Below, in pieces: positions 17,009 to 26,499 of a stretch of 43,714 bases of DNA (positions are counted from its first letter, which is position 1; each line of letters begins with the position of its first letter). This DNA is from an uncultured cyanobacterium (GTDB taxonomy: Bacteria; Cyanobacteriota; Cyanobacteriia; Cyanobacteriales; Microcystaceae), in assembly GCA_903887375.1 (NCBI GenBank), contig CAISPN010000030.1, positions 1-43,714 of the forward strand, written 5' to 3'. A model generated the notes under the pieces. The model made no database searches. It saw only the letters and a program-made list of their open reading frames with translations, and was not told where the DNA came from. The position numbers and the translations under genes are program-made.

Positions 17009-17128
17009 TTAAAGATCTCCGCCTCGAAAAGCCAAAAGAAATACAACAATAGGTCCAGCAATCATAATCAAAGCGACAAAGGTCACTTGAAAGATTGGTT
17101 CCAAATTCAGTGCGGCCAATAAATTCAT
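17009..17128 (-). CDS. psb30: photosystem II protein Psb30 (Ycf12)
   Basis: A 39-aa single-span thylakoid protein. The sequence is [20 protein letters not shown] followed by [19 protein letters not shown]. The hydrophobic span (about 12-32), the central AGP and the end LLAxRxGxL match Psb30/Ycf12, a small subunit at the PSII periphery. A ribosome site AGGAG lies about 7 bp before the ATG at 17128. The gene is separated from the SPOR-like gene by about 40 bp and could share its transcript. An AT-rich box (TTATATAATATA, about 17193-17204) upstream could be the promoter for this gene or for the divergent YkgJ-like gene. It shows that PSII is retained. Confidence 0.85.
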   Translation of the reverse strand: MNLLAALNLEPIFQVTFVALIMIAGPIVVFLLAFRGGDL

Positions 17129-17261
17129 AAATTCTCCTATCTAAAAATCGAAATACTCTATCTGGCTAACTAGAAGGTGCAAATTCCATCCGTTATATAA
17201 TATAGGAGATGAAGACCCCCTTTTTTATCTGCGATACAAAACTATATAAATTTTTGTTAAG

Positions 17262-17612
17262 ATGCCCAATTGGCGATGTGTGAAGATGTGCGGAGCCTGT
17301 TGTTTTCTAGATCCTCAAGAAAGAGAGGATCTAGAAGATTATTTGACCAGTGAGCAGTTATCTCACTACTTGAGCTTGGTAGGAAGTGATGGTTGGTGCA
17401 TCAACTTCGACCACGGTAAGCGTGAATGCAAAATTTACCAAGATCGTCCCCGTTTTTGTCGGGTTGAGCCTGAAACCTTTTGGGAGATGTTCGAGGTTGA
17501 ATCTGATGAGTTTAACCAATTTGCCATAGATTGCTGTCACGAGCAGATCGAGAGTGTCTATGGGCCAGATACAGATGAGATGAAACACTATGTGAGTGAA
17601 GTTGGCTGGTAA
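17262..17612 (+). CDS. YkgJ-family cysteine cluster protein
   Basis: A 116-aa protein of the YkgJ-type zinc/iron chelating family. Conserved Cys residues are arranged as C-x3-CGACC near the N-terminus (VKMCGACCFLDP), GWCINFD, RECKIYQDRPRFCR, and DCCHEQI. These probably bind a metal cluster. It is full length for the short cyanobacterial form. The start MPNWRCVKMCG is the first good ATG. The 3' end overlaps the convergent NlpC/P60 gene by 25 bp. The biological role is unknown. Confidence 0.9.
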   Translation: MPNWRCVKMCGACCFLDPQEREDLEDYLTSEQLSHYLSLVGSDGWCINFDHGKRECKIYQDRPRFCRVEPETFWEMFEVESDEFNQFAIDCCHEQIESVYGPDTDEMKHYVSEVGW

Positions 17613-18256
17613 CTTTGTTCTATCCTGCCATAGGAAACAATTTGGCTATAGTATTTTTGAGAGACTTCATCGCCATTATCTGAAAGCTGATCAATCTCAA
17701 TTCTATTGCGCCCACCAGAGCTGTGGATATAGCTTCCATATCCAAGATATAAGGCAACATGGTTAATTCTAGGAGATCCAAAAAATATTAAATCTCCAGC
17801 TATTAATTGCTCTTTAGTGATTTTGCGAGCAAATTCCTCCTGCTGATAAGAATCTCGAGGAAGCCAGATTCCAACAGAAGCAAAAGCTGCCTGGATTAAT
17901 CCAGAGCAATCATAATTAGGTCCAACGGTTCCTCCCCAAAGGTAATAATTATCTTGCTTCCTAGCTAATTGAGTGAAATTGATTACCTCAAGGAGATGTT
18001 TTTCAATTTGAGCACGTTGAATCACAGCAGCTTGATAGGGTTTTGTTGATTCTTTGATTTTGTTAAAATCTCTACTAGCTAAATAGCCCTTGTAATCATC
18101 TTCACAAAGCCTAACTCGGGCATATTCCTGGGACTGCTCTAGTATAACTAAATGTCTAGTTTTAGCTACTTGGGTAGCGAGTTTTAGAAATTCTGGTAAA
18201 TCGTAGAGATTAAGATTATCCAAACAAATATACTCTTTTGTGGGATCTGTTGGCAT
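17588..18256 (-). CDS. NlpC/P60 (C40) family peptidoglycan endopeptidase
   Basis: A 222-aa cysteine peptidase with an N-terminal SH3b-like region (about 10-100) and a C-terminal NlpC/P60 domain. The catalytic residues are Cys117 (NYDCSGLIQAAF), His166 (RINHVALYLG) and His178 (YIHSSGG). This matches the cyanobacterial gamma-D-glutamyl-L-diamino acid endopeptidases, which cut peptidoglycan stem peptides in recycling. There is no signal peptide, which also fits the cytoplasmic recycling enzymes. Its start is 71 bp from the divergent nfu gene, and its end overlaps the YkgJ gene. Confidence 0.92.
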   Translation of the reverse strand: MPTDPTKEYICLDNLNLYDLPEFLKLATQVAKTRHLVILEQSQEYARVRLCEDDYKGYLASRDFNKIKESTKPYQAAVIQRAQIEKHLLEVINFTQLARKQDNYYLWGGTVGPNYDCSGLIQAAFASVGIWLPRDSYQQEEFARKITKEQLIAGDLIFFGSPRINHVALYLGYGSYIHSSGGRNRIEIDQLSDNGDEVSQKYYSQIVSYGRIEQSYQPTSLT

Positions 18257-18327
18257 GAGATTTAGTGTTTTTAATAATTTTATTTGTTAAAATCTAGAAA
18301 ATTATACCTAAACAATTCAAATAAATT

Positions 18328-18567
18328 ATGTCGACTTTAGCCTTGACCAAAGACAATGTTGAACAAGTACTAGATGATCTGCGTCCCTATTTGATGGCCG
18401 ATGGCGGTAATGTTGAACTAGTTGAGATTGATGGGCCCATAGTCAAACTTCGTCTTCAAGGTGCTTGTGGATCTTGTCCTAGTTCAGCAATGACCTTAAG
18501 AATGGGGATCGAACGACGTCTGAAAGAATATATTCCAGAAATTTCCGAGATAGAACAAGTATTCTAA
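18328..18567 (+). CDS. nfu: NifU-like iron-sulfur cluster scaffold (Nfu/CnfU)
   Basis: A small 79-aa stand-alone NifU C-terminal domain. The motif ACGSCPSS carries Cys47 and Cys50, the two ligands that hold a transient Fe-S cluster between monomers. [14 protein letters not shown] and [16 protein letters not shown] are family hallmarks. In cyanobacteria this form is the main Fe-S scaffold feeding photosystem I and ferredoxin. It lies 20 bp before mrp, another Fe-S carrier, so the two probably form a functional pair. Confidence 0.96.
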   Translation: MSTLALTKDNVEQVLDDLRPYLMADGGNVELVEIDGPIVKLRLQGACGSCPSSAMTLRMGIERRLKEYIPEISEIEQVF

Positions 18568-18587
18568 GCTGGTCCCCACCCCCTAAT

Positions 18588-19637
18588 ATGTTAGATAAGC
18601 AAAAAATTTTAGAAGTTTTAAGACCAGTAAAAGATCCAGAACTCCAAAAAAGTCTGGTAGAGCTCAACATGATTCGCCAAATTGAGTTTGAAGATGGCAA
18701 AGTTAGTTTTGATCTCATTTTAACTACGCCGGCTTGCCCTCTCAAGGAGATGATTGTGGCTGATTGCGAAGCTGCCCTCAAAAAATTACCAGAGGTCAAA
18801 GAAGTATCAATCAGGGTTGGCGCAGAAACTCCGCAACAAAAAGGATTACCAGATCGCCAATCTCCAGTTGGAGTAAAAAATATCATTGCCATTTCCAGTG
18901 GGAAAGGAGGAGTAGGTAAAAGCACTATTGCAGTTAATATAGCAGTAGCTTTAGCCGCCTCCGGTGCCAAAGTAGGGCTACTAGATGCAGATATCTACGG
19001 TCCTAATACTCCCACTATGCTTGGTCTGGGTGATAGTTCTCTCAATGCTAAAGGAGATGTGTTAGAGCCGGCCATCAGCTTTGGTGTGAAATTGGTATCT
19101 ATGGGCTTTCTGCTGGGTCAGGACCAACCAGTAGTATGGCGTGGTCCGATGCTCAATGGAATAGTCAGACAGTTCCTCTACCAAGTCGAATGGGGTGAGC
19201 TGGATTATCTGCTGGTAGATATGCCACCTGGTACTGGAGATGTTCAGCTAACCCTTGCCCAGGCAGTATCGCTCTCTGGAGCTGTCATTGTTACTACACC
19301 ACAAACAGTCTCTCTTCTTGATGCTCGAAGAGGGCTGAAAATGTTTGAGCAGATGGGAGTGAAGGTCTTAGGTATAGTCGAAAACATGAGCTATTTTGTA
19401 CCTCCAGATCAGCCCGAGAAAAGCTATGATATCTTTGGCTCTGGTGGTGGAATGAAGACCTCAAAAGAGCTCTCAGTTGAGCTATTGGGTACTGTTCCTT
19501 TGGAAATCGATCTTAGAGAAGGAGGAGATCGTGGGGTTCCTATAGTCATTGGCCGCCCTGAATCTATCTCGGCTAAGGCCTTGATCAATCTGAGCAAAAA
19601 AATTGCAGCTGCTGTCTCTCTGGCCGCTCTTACCTAA
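18588..19637 (+). CDS. mrp: Mrp/NBP35-type P-loop Fe-S carrier ATPase
   Basis: A 349-aa protein with an N-terminal MIP18/DUF59 domain (about 1-85) and a ParA/MinD-type ATPase (about 95-345). The deviant Walker A is GKGGVGKST (105-113); LLDADIYGPN and DYLLVDMPPGTGD follow. Where many homologs have a C-terminal CxxC, this protein reads ENMSYFVPPDQPEKSYDIFG. I recall the same form in other cyanobacteria, so this is not a local mutation. It probably carries or inserts Fe-S clusters. It follows nfu by 20 bp and precedes rodA by 2 bp. Confidence 0.95.
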   Translation: MLDKQKILEVLRPVKDPELQKSLVELNMIRQIEFEDGKVSFDLILTTPACPLKEMIVADCEAALKKLPEVKEVSIRVGAETPQQKGLPDRQSPVGVKNIIAISSGKGGVGKSTIAVNIAVALAASGAKVGLLDADIYGPNTPTMLGLGDSSLNAKGDVLEPAISFGVKLVSMGFLLGQDQPVVWRGPMLNGIVRQFLYQVEWGELDYLLVDMPPGTGDVQLTLAQAVSLSGAVIVTTPQTVSLLDARRGLKMFEQMGVKVLGIVENMSYFVPPDQPEKSYDIFGSGGGMKTSKELSVELLGTVPLEIDLREGGDRGVPIVIGRPESISAKALINLSKKIAAAVSLAALT

Positions 19638-19639
19638 AG

Positions 19640-20869
19640 ATGCGACATCGCTTTAGAGCATATTCCTCAAGGTTAGACTATTTGCTTTTGTTTTTAGTAA
19701 GCAGTCTAACTTTTTTTGGAGGGATCACAATTCTTAGCACTGAAATTAATACTCGTTACAATAATTGGTTACAGCATATTACTTTTGGTGCTATAGGTGT
19801 AGGAATATGCCTGATTATTGCCCGCTGGAACTATAGACGCTTGCTAGAATTACATTGGGTAATCTACGCTTTAACTAACTTGATCTTAGTTACAGTCAAA
19901 ATTATTGGCAGTAGTGCCAATGGAGCCCAAAGCTGGGTTTCAATTGCTGGAATAAAAGTAGAACCTTCGGAATTTGCCAAGATAGGAATTATAATAACCC
20001 TTTGCGCCCTACTGCATAGGAAGCCCATTAATAATCCTTTTGATCTAGTTAAGGTTTTGGGCATCACAGCATTACCTTGGCTTTTAGTTTTTTTTCAGCC
20101 AGATTTGGGAACTTCTCTAGTTTTTGGAGCTATCACCCTAGGTATACTCTACTGGTCAAATATCAACCGAGGCTGGCTCTTGCTGCTTGTCTCACCAATA
20201 GTCTCAATGATCATTTTCAATGTTTATTTTGTAGGCTGGATTGTTTGGGCTATACTGCTAGCTGTAGTAGCTTGGTTGAGTTTACCTTGGAAAAGAATTG
20301 GCACTCTAGGCGTCTTGCTAGCTACATTTTTAACAGGCTGGCTCAGTAAATTGCTCTGGTCTGTTTTGAAAAACTATCAAAAAGAGCGAATATTGGTATT
20401 TCTGGATCCTGATAAAGATATTATGGGCTCAGGCTATCAATTAACCCAATCTAGAATTGCCATAGGCTCTGGTGGACTCTGGGGCAAGGGTCTATTTCAT
20501 GGACCGCAAACTCAACTAAATTTTGTGCCAGAACAGCATACCGATTTTATTTTTTCGGCAGTTGCCGAAGAGTGGGGCTTTGTGGGGGCAGTTGCAGTAG
20601 TGCTTGTATTTTGGCTGATCTGTTTGCGCTTATTATTGATTGCCAATAGTGCTAGGGACAATTTTGGTTCACTATTGGTCATTGGGGTATTTTCTATGAT
20701 TCTCTTTCAGGCGATAGTTAATATAGGAATGACCATTGGACTTGCTCCGATTACAGGAATACCTTTACCCTGGCTAACTTATGGGCGATCTTCTTTGATG
20801 ACTAATTTCATTGCTATTGGTCTGGCAGAATCGGTGGCCAATTTTCGACCTAACCCAAAAGACTACTAA
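19640..20869 (+). CDS. rodA: rod-shape peptidoglycan polymerase RodA (SEDS family)
   Basis: A membrane glycosyltransferase of 409 aa that polymerises lipid II during elongation. About ten hydrophobic segments are seen. SEDS signature blocks are SIAGIKVEPSEFAK, FFQPDLGTSLVFG, GSGYQLTQSRIAIGSGGLWG, FVPEQHTDFIFSAVAEEWG, and GLAPITGIPLPWLTYGRSS. These favour RodA over FtsW. The gene starts 2 bp after mrp and is followed 8 bp later by scpB, so it belongs to the nfu-mrp-rodA-scpB run. Confidence 0.93.
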   Translation: MRHRFRAYSSRLDYLLLFLVSSLTFFGGITILSTEINTRYNNWLQHITFGAIGVGICLIIARWNYRRLLELHWVIYALTNLILVTVKIIGSSANGAQSWVSIAGIKVEPSEFAKIGIIITLCALLHRKPINNPFDLVKVLGITALPWLLVFFQPDLGTSLVFGAITLGILYWSNINRGWLLLLVSPIVSMIIFNVYFVGWIVWAILLAVVAWLSLPWKRIGTLGVLLATFLTGWLSKLLWSVLKNYQKERILVFLDPDKDIMGSGYQLTQSRIAIGSGGLWGKGLFHGPQTQLNFVPEQHTDFIFSAVAEEWGFVGAVAVVLVFWLICLRLLLIANSARDNFGSLLVIGVFSMILFQAIVNIGMTIGLAPITGIPLPWLTYGRSSLMTNFIAIGLAESVANFRPNPKDY

Positions 20870-20877
20870 AAATCCAC

Positions 20878-21348
20878 TTGGCAGACTTGAAACTCACCAA
20901 CAAAATTGAAGCAATTCTCTACCTCAAGGGCGAACCAGTGAGCCTCAATCAGCTCGCACTCTACGCTGATTGTCAGCGCTCCCAAGCTAATGAGGCAATC
21001 GTTGAATTAATAGCAGAATATGGCCATAGAGAATCAGCCTTGGAAATCGTCGAAACTAGCGCAGGTTATAGTTTGCAATTGCGTACAAGCTACCAAGGAC
21101 TAATCCAAAGCCTACTGCCGGCTGAGCTAAGCACTTCTTTATTAAGAACATTAGCTGCCATCGCTTTAAAACAAACCATATTACAATCTGAATTGATCGA
21201 ATTGAGGGGTAGTTCAGCCTATCAACATGTCCAGGAGTTGATCTCTTTGGGCTTTGTCAAAAAAAAGTCCGCTGGGCGATCATTTGAGCTGAGCATCACC
21301 GACAAGTTTCATCAATATTTTGAAATAGATCAACTGCCTGAAATTTAA
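20878..21348 (+). CDS. scpB: segregation and condensation protein B
   Basis: Subunit of the SMC-ScpAB condensin, a 156-aa winged-helix protein. The start TNKIEAILYLKGEPVSLNQL is the usual ScpB opening. A second winged helix contains LRTLAAIALKQTILQSELIELRGSSAYQHVQELISLGFV, quoted here only as the segment covering about residues 82-125. The start codon is TTG at 20878; no nearby ATG matches the family. It ends overlapping the next gene start (TAATG). No scpA or smc gene is in the window. Confidence 0.93.
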   Translation: MADLKLTNKIEAILYLKGEPVSLNQLALYADCQRSQANEAIVELIAEYGHRESALEIVETSAGYSLQLRTSYQGLIQSLLPAELSTSLLRTLAAIALKQTILQSELIELRGSSAYQHVQELISLGFVKKKSAGRSFELSITDKFHQYFEIDQLPEI

Positions 21349-22901
21349 TGTTAGTCACTAAAGAATTAGTATCTTTCTATACCTCTGATGCGACTAGATT
21401 AGATGGCGATCTCTACCGCCCCGAAGGAGAAGGACCATGGCCAGTATTGCTCATGCGCCAACCATATGGCCGCCAAATCGCTTCTACTGTAGTCTATGCT
21501 CATCCTCAATGGTATGCTAGCCAGGGTTATCTGGTGGTCATCCAGGACGTCAGAGGCTGTGGTAGCTCTCAAGGGGAGTTTACTCTTTTTGAACATGAAA
21601 TAGAAGATGGAAGAGAAACAGTCAACTGGGCAGCCAATCTTCCAGGTAGCAATGGTTTAGTGGGAATGTATGGCTTTTCCTACCAGGGCATGACTCAGCT
21701 TTATACTGCCATAGGACAACCTACTAGCTTAAAGACCATTTGTCCTGCAATGTTGGCTTATGATCTCTACGAAGATTGGGCTTATGAAAATGGTACTTTT
21801 TGCTATGAAATCTCCCTAGCCTGGGCTATCCAGCTAGCAGCTCTGAGAGCCAAAAAACAAGGGGATTTAGATGCCTTTAATTTTCTCTTTCAAACTAGTA
21901 AAAATATCACTATCAGCCCTAAAGTAAGCGAATATCTGCAACAATACGCCCCTAGTAATTTTTATCACAAGTGGCGTGAGTATAGCCAAAATAACGATTA
22001 TTGGCAAAAGCTATCTCCAAAAACATACATAGATAAACTCAATCTACCGATGTTACATATTGGTGGAGCTTTTGATGCTCATCTACGCGGAACTGTTAAA
22101 TTGTATCGGCAAATGAGCAAGCAAGCTGATTATCCTCAATCGCTGGTTATTGGCCCTTGGTCTCATCTACCTTGGGGAAATAGAGTCGGTGAGCTTGACT
22201 ATGGAAGTGAGGCTATTAGCAACATCGATAGATTACAAATCAGATGGTTTAATCACTTTTTAAAAGGTGAAGATCAATCGTTTACTCCAATTAGTTGGTT
22301 TGATCTGGGCAATAGAAGCTGGTCTTTATTTTCAACCTGGCCCACCAAGGCAAAAGAGACAATTTTCTATCTCACCAGTAGCGGACTTGGTAGTACCAGA
22401 AAACTTACTCCTGTTAACCAATTAGAACAACTAAATGATGTCATCGTCCATGATCCTTGGAGAGCCGTACCTAGCCTAGGAGGACACAATAGCCTCAATG
22501 CGGGTCCATTTGAGCGCTCTAAACTAGATTGCCGCAATGATATATTGTGCTATACCAGTCAAGCTTTAACTGAGCCTTTATCTATTGCAGGAGATATAGT
22601 TATTGTCTTGCAAGCCCAGGCAGAAGCTGAGAACTTCGATCTTGTCGTAATCCTCTCAGAGCTCAAGCCCAATGGAGAAATCTATAATTTTTCTCAAGCT
22701 TTCGCCCATTTCCCTAGATCAAGCTTTCTAGAAATAGCGCTACAGCCAGTTCATAAAACATTGGCAATAGGAGATTGTCTACGTTTGAGTATCAGTGCTA
22801 GTTCTTTTCCCTCCATCGATCTCTACCCAGAACTATTGACTGTCAAACTACTCTATGGCGAGCTTAAGCTCTGTAATATTGCTGAAGTAGAGACAATATG
22901 A
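21348..22901 (+). CDS. CocE/NonD family alpha/beta hydrolase
   Basis: A 517-aa hydrolase of the X-Pro dipeptidyl-peptidase/cocaine-esterase group (S15-like). The nucleophile is Ser111 in MYGFSYQGM; the acid is probably in GGAFDAHL and the His in GPWSHLPWG. The C-terminal jelly-roll domain (about 310-515) is typical. No signal peptide is visible. The natural substrate is unknown; relatives hydrolyse acyl esters or amides. It overlaps scpB by 1 bp, so it is translationally coupled, and its 3' end overlaps the convergent HdrB-like gene by 49 bp. Confidence 0.9.
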   Translation: MLVTKELVSFYTSDATRLDGDLYRPEGEGPWPVLLMRQPYGRQIASTVVYAHPQWYASQGYLVVIQDVRGCGSSQGEFTLFEHEIEDGRETVNWAANLPGSNGLVGMYGFSYQGMTQLYTAIGQPTSLKTICPAMLAYDLYEDWAYENGTFCYEISLAWAIQLAALRAKKQGDLDAFNFLFQTSKNITISPKVSEYLQQYAPSNFYHKWREYSQNNDYWQKLSPKTYIDKLNLPMLHIGGAFDAHLRGTVKLYRQMSKQADYPQSLVIGPWSHLPWGNRVGELDYGSEAISNIDRLQIRWFNHFLKGEDQSFTPISWFDLGNRSWSLFSTWPTKAKETIFYLTSSGLGSTRKLTPVNQLEQLNDVIVHDPWRAVPSLGGHNSLNAGPFERSKLDCRNDILCYTSQALTEPLSIAGDIVIVLQAQAEAENFDLVVILSELKPNGEIYNFSQAFAHFPRSSFLEIALQPVHKTLAIGDCLRLSISASSFPSIDLYPELLTVKLLYGELKLCNIAEVETI

Positions 22902-23746
22902 CGAGCTAGCCCCAACTGCTCAGGAGAAATACCAATAGCCAAGCCAACTAGTTGAGGTAGGTGCAATATAGGAATATTGAGCTTTTGCCCAATCACCTTT
23001 TCTATTTCAGGTTGACGTGACTCTAGATTGAGATGGCAAAGGGGACAAGGAGTTACTATACAGTCAGCTCCAGCTTGTTTGGCTGCTAATAAATGCTGGC
23101 CAGCTAAAGTAAAAGACTCTTTAGGCGCGTAACTAGAGATAGGCCAACCACAACATTGAGTACGTCCATCATAATTGATACTAGTAGCACCAACAGAGGT
23201 AAATACCTTCTCTAGTGATTGAGGATTACTAGGATCATCTGGAATTGACTTTTGGCCGCGCAGGAGATAACAACCATAAAAAGCAGCGCATTTGAGTCCA
23301 GTTAGAGGCTTAGTTACTTGGGATTGCAATTTCTCTAGCCCATAGTCTTGTACCAAAGCCCAGAGAAGATGAGTGACCCTACCATTTCCTTGATAGGGAG
23401 AACAATGCTCTTTTTGCAACAGTCCATTGATCTGCTCTAAATAGGCAGGATCTTTTTCTTTAGCTTGTTTGAGACGCTCATCTACATGTCCAAGCACACC
23501 TTGGCAAGTACTACAATGGGTCAGCAATGGTAAAGATAATTCTTCTGCTAGGGCAATATTGCGGGCATTGATAGTATCTTCCAACAGTTGCGAGTCTTCC
23601 TTATAGGTTCCTGAACCACAACAGGCTGCTTTTTTTAATTCGATTAATTCTATTCCCAATTTCTGAGCCAGTGCGCCGGTAGATATATACAATTCTCGGC
23701 AAGCACCTTGGGCCACACAACCCGGATAATAAGCGTAACGCAACAT
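22853..23746 (-). CDS. HdrB-like (heterodisulfide reductase subunit B family) Fe-S protein
   Basis: A 297-aa protein with two CCG (cysteine-rich) domains. The first has YYPGCVAQ, AACCGSGTY and HCSTCQG; the second has FYGCYLLRG, QCCGWPI and TPCPLCHLN. These bind the non-cubane or [4Fe-4S] cofactors seen in HdrB and in the SdhE-type anchor. Cyanobacterial copies are annotated as HdrB-like or as a succinate dehydrogenase anchor candidate; both are possible. No partner subunit lies beside it. The start is MLRYAYYPG. It overlaps the hydrolase gene tail to tail by 49 bp. Confidence 0.9.
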   Translation of the reverse strand: MLRYAYYPGCVAQGACRELYISTGALAQKLGIELIELKKAACCGSGTYKEDSQLLEDTINARNIALAEELSLPLLTHCSTCQGVLGHVDERLKQAKEKDPAYLEQINGLLQKEHCSPYQGNGRVTHLLWALVQDYGLEKLQSQVTKPLTGLKCAAFYGCYLLRGQKSIPDDPSNPQSLEKVFTSVGATSINYDGRTQCCGWPISSYAPKESFTLAGQHLLAAKQAGADCIVTPCPLCHLNLESRQPEIEKVIGQKLNIPILHLPQLVGLAIGISPEQLGLARHIVSTSAILQSLSSP

Positions 23747-23821
23747 GCCTGAAACCTCAATAACACTCCATTGTATTCGACTATGTTAAAATAGCATACC
23801 TAGAGAACAAAATTAAAAAAA

Positions 23822-25162
23822 ATGACTCAGACCCCTCGCCACTACCACATTACTACCTTCGGCTGTCAGATGAATAAGGCTGATTCTGAGCAGATGGCTG
23901 GTATTTTGGAGAAAATGGGGTTTCAATGGTCCGATGATCCTAACCAAGCAGATCTGATTCTCTACAATACTTGCACTATTAGAGATAATGCCGAGCAAAA
24001 GGTTTACTCTTACTTGGGGTTACAAGCCAGAAGAAAACAGGAAAACCCTAATCTGACCCTTATCCTCTCTGGCTGCGTAGCTCAACAAGAGGGCGAAAAA
24101 CTACTACAGCGGATACCAGAGCTTGATCTGGTTATGGGACCACAACATACCAACAGACTAGAAAATCTCTTAGAAGATGTCTTCAATGGCAATCAGGTGG
24201 TAGCGACTGAATCTAGGCATATCACCGAGAACATCACCCAGCCGCGCCGTGAAAGTACAGTCACTGCTTGGGTCAATGTGATCTATGGCTGCAATGAACG
24301 CTGCACCTATTGCGTAGTACCCAATGTCAGAGGTGTTGAGCAATCTAGAACTCCTGTATCTATTAAAAAAGAAGTCGCAGATTTAGCCACCCAAGGTTAT
24401 AAAGAAATCACTCTTCTTGGGCAAAATATAGACGCTTATGGCCGGGATTTACCAGGATCTACCGAGACTGGTCGGCACCTTTATAACTTTACAGATTTAC
24501 TCTATTTCCTTCATGATGTGCCTGGTATAGAGAGATTTCGCTTTGCTACGAGTCATCCGCGCTATTTCACTGAACGATTAATTCAAGCCTGTGCCCAGCT
24601 CGATAAAGTTTGCAAATATTTTCATATTCCCTTTCAATCCGGTGACAATGATATCCTCAAATCTATGGGCAGAGGCTACACAATTGAGCGCTACAGAGAG
24701 ATCATAGATAAAATACGCGAATATATGCCAGATGCGGCAATTAGCGCTGATGTGATCGTTGGCTTTCCCGGAGAAAGTGAGCAACAATTTCAAAATACCC
24801 TCAAACTGGTAGAAGAAATAGGCTTTGATCAGCTCAATAGCGCCGCTTATTCTCCAAGACCGGGAACTCCTGCTGCTCATTGGTCAGATCAACTCTCTTT
24901 TGAAATAAAAAGCGATCGATTGCAAAGAATCAATCATCTGATCAATACCAAAGCAGCCCACAGATCCCAACTTCGTCTAGGTCAAATCGAAAAAGTTCTA
25001 GTAGAGCAGGTCAATCTTAAAGATCCCAGTCAAGTTATGGGTAGAACTGACGGTAACCGTCTTACCTTCTTTGCTGGTGATATCAATCAGCTAAAGGGTA
25101 AAGTAGTCTCTGTTAAGATAACTGCAACTCGCCCCTTTAGCCTGACTGGTGACTTAGTTTAA
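23822..25162 (+). CDS. miaB: tRNA-2-methylthio-N6-dimethylallyladenosine synthase
   Basis: A radical-SAM methylthiotransferase of 446 aa that modifies A37 of tRNAs that read UNN codons. The N-terminal UPF0004 domain has auxiliary-cluster cysteines Cys15, Cys51 and Cys85. The radical-SAM motif is Cys157-x3-Cys161-x2-Cys164 (GCNERCTYC). [10 protein letters not shown] distinguishes it from RimO. The C-terminal TRAM domain (about 380-446) is present. The stop directly abuts the ATG of the next gene, so the two are co-transcribed. Confidence 0.97.
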   Translation: MTQTPRHYHITTFGCQMNKADSEQMAGILEKMGFQWSDDPNQADLILYNTCTIRDNAEQKVYSYLGLQARRKQENPNLTLILSGCVAQQEGEKLLQRIPELDLVMGPQHTNRLENLLEDVFNGNQVVATESRHITENITQPRRESTVTAWVNVIYGCNERCTYCVVPNVRGVEQSRTPVSIKKEVADLATQGYKEITLLGQNIDAYGRDLPGSTETGRHLYNFTDLLYFLHDVPGIERFRFATSHPRYFTERLIQACAQLDKVCKYFHIPFQSGDNDILKSMGRGYTIERYREIIDKIREYMPDAAISADVIVGFPGESEQQFQNTLKLVEEIGFDQLNSAAYSPRPGTPAAHWSDQLSFEIKSDRLQRINHLINTKAAHRSQLRLGQIEKVLVEQVNLKDPSQVMGRTDGNRLTFFAGDINQLKGKVVSVKITATRPFSLTGDLV

Positions 25163-25930
25163 ATGTTAACCCGCTCGATTGCCACGCTAATACTATGTTT
25201 TTGTTTTGGAGTTACTAGCTCTCTATCGGGCACTCTCAAAGAAATTCAAGCAAAGGGTAAATTGAGAGTTGGAGTTAAAGATAATCTAGCTCCACTTGGT
25301 TTTTACAACAGCCAAGGTCAATTAGTGGGACTAGAAATAGATCTAGCCAGAGAAATAGCCAGAGAAATTCTTGGCTCATCAGAGGCGATTGAGTTCTATC
25401 CCATGCTCAACCAAGATCGTCTCAAGGCGCTTCTAGAAGATAAAGTAGATTTATTAATAGCAGATCTAACTATTAACCAGTCCCGCTCTCGTTTGGTGAA
25501 CTTCACTGACTATTACTATTTAGATGGTACCGGAATCATCACCAGTGATCCAATGATTGAAAAACTCTCAGATCTGCTAGAAAAAAAGATAGCCGTCTTA
25601 AAAGGATCTAGTGCAATAGCTGCTCTTAAATTTTATTTAAGTAAAGATATCAAACTAGTTGAAGTGCAATCTTACCTAGAGGGTTTTGAAAAGCTTGAGT
25701 CCAAACAGGTAGATGCAATGGTAGCAGATCGTAGTATCCTAGTAGGCTGGAGATCTGATCATCCCAGCTATCATCTTTTAGAGCAAAGGCTTTCAGTAGC
25801 TCCTTTGGCTATAGCTCTGCCTAAAGGAATAGCTTACAATGAACTACAAAAGAGGGTCGCCAAAGTGATCCAATCGGCCAAACAGTCCGGCTGGTTAAAA
25901 CAACGTATAACTTACTGGGGATTACCCTAA
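25163..25930 (+). CDS. amino-acid-type substrate-binding protein (SBP family 3)
   Basis: A 255-aa periplasmic binding protein of the polar amino acid family. Residues 1-22 look like a signal peptide with no clear lipobox. The body starts GKLRVGVKDNLAPLGFY and has LVGLEIDLAREIAREI, DLLIADLTINQSRSRLVNFTDYYY and the hinge IAVLKGSSA. The ligand is probably an amino acid, but no permease or matching ATPase lies next to it; the LivF-type ATPase downstream belongs to a different transporter class. It starts right after miaB and ends 2 bp before the Ycf37-like gene. Confidence 0.88.
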   Translation: MLTRSIATLILCFCFGVTSSLSGTLKEIQAKGKLRVGVKDNLAPLGFYNSQGQLVGLEIDLAREIAREILGSSEAIEFYPMLNQDRLKALLEDKVDLLIADLTINQSRSRLVNFTDYYYLDGTGIITSDPMIEKLSDLLEKKIAVLKGSSAIAALKFYLSKDIKLVEVQSYLEGFEKLESKQVDAMVADRSILVGWRSDHPSYHLLEQRLSVAPLAIALPKGIAYNELQKRVAKVIQSAKQSGWLKQRITYWGLP

Positions 25931-25932
25931 AT

Positions 25933-26463
25933 ATGCAAGAAAACCTTCCAGTTGTCTATCTTTTTGTCCTATTAGTACTGCTTTTGGGTGTAGCAGTTTT
26001 TCTGATTCAGCAAGTATTTAAAACTGTTCGCCAGGAAAAAACAATTACACGGTTGCAAAATTTATTAAAACAAAACAAAGCAACAGCCAAAGATGCCTAT
26101 GAACTTGGTAGTCTTTATCTAGATAAAAAGCTCTATGTCCAGGCAATAGCCTTATTTCAAAAAGCCCTCAAACTGAATGAAGATGAGACTGAACCTGAAA
26201 ATAAAGCCCTGATCTACAATGCTTTGGGTTTTTCCTATTTTGCTCAAGAGCAATATGATCTTTCTATTCGCAATTATAAAGATGCCATTAAACTCTATCC
26301 TGACTATGTCGTAGCTTTGAACAACCTAGCTAACACCTACGAAAAAAAGCAGATGATCACAAAAGCTATAGAAACCTACGAAGAGACTTTAAAATATGAT
26401 CAGAGCAACAAAATCGCTCGCAAAAGAAAAGAAGCTCTCAGTAAACGTCTGGCAGCTTCATAA
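25933..26463 (+). CDS. ycf37: Ycf37-like TPR protein
   Basis: A 176-aa protein with one N-terminal membrane span (about 7-28) and three TPR units (AYELGSLYLDKKLYVQAIALFQKAL; NALGFSYFAQEQYDLSIRNY; LNNLANTYEKKQMITKAI), quoted here to locate them at about 55-165. Length, span and repeats match Ycf37, a thylakoid protein that helps assemble or stabilise photosystem I trimers. It sits 2 bp after the SBP gene and 36 bp before the ferredoxin gene. A generic membrane TPR protein is the alternative. Confidence 0.75.
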   Translation: MQENLPVVYLFVLLVLLLGVAVFLIQQVFKTVRQEKTITRLQNLLKQNKATAKDAYELGSLYLDKKLYVQAIALFQKALKLNEDETEPENKALIYNALGFSYFAQEQYDLSIRNYKDAIKLYPDYVVALNNLANTYEKKQMITKAIETYEETLKYDQSNKIARKRKEALSKRLAAS

Positions 26464-26499
26464 TATCTTTATAATAATTGAGTTAATTGAGAGGAAAAA

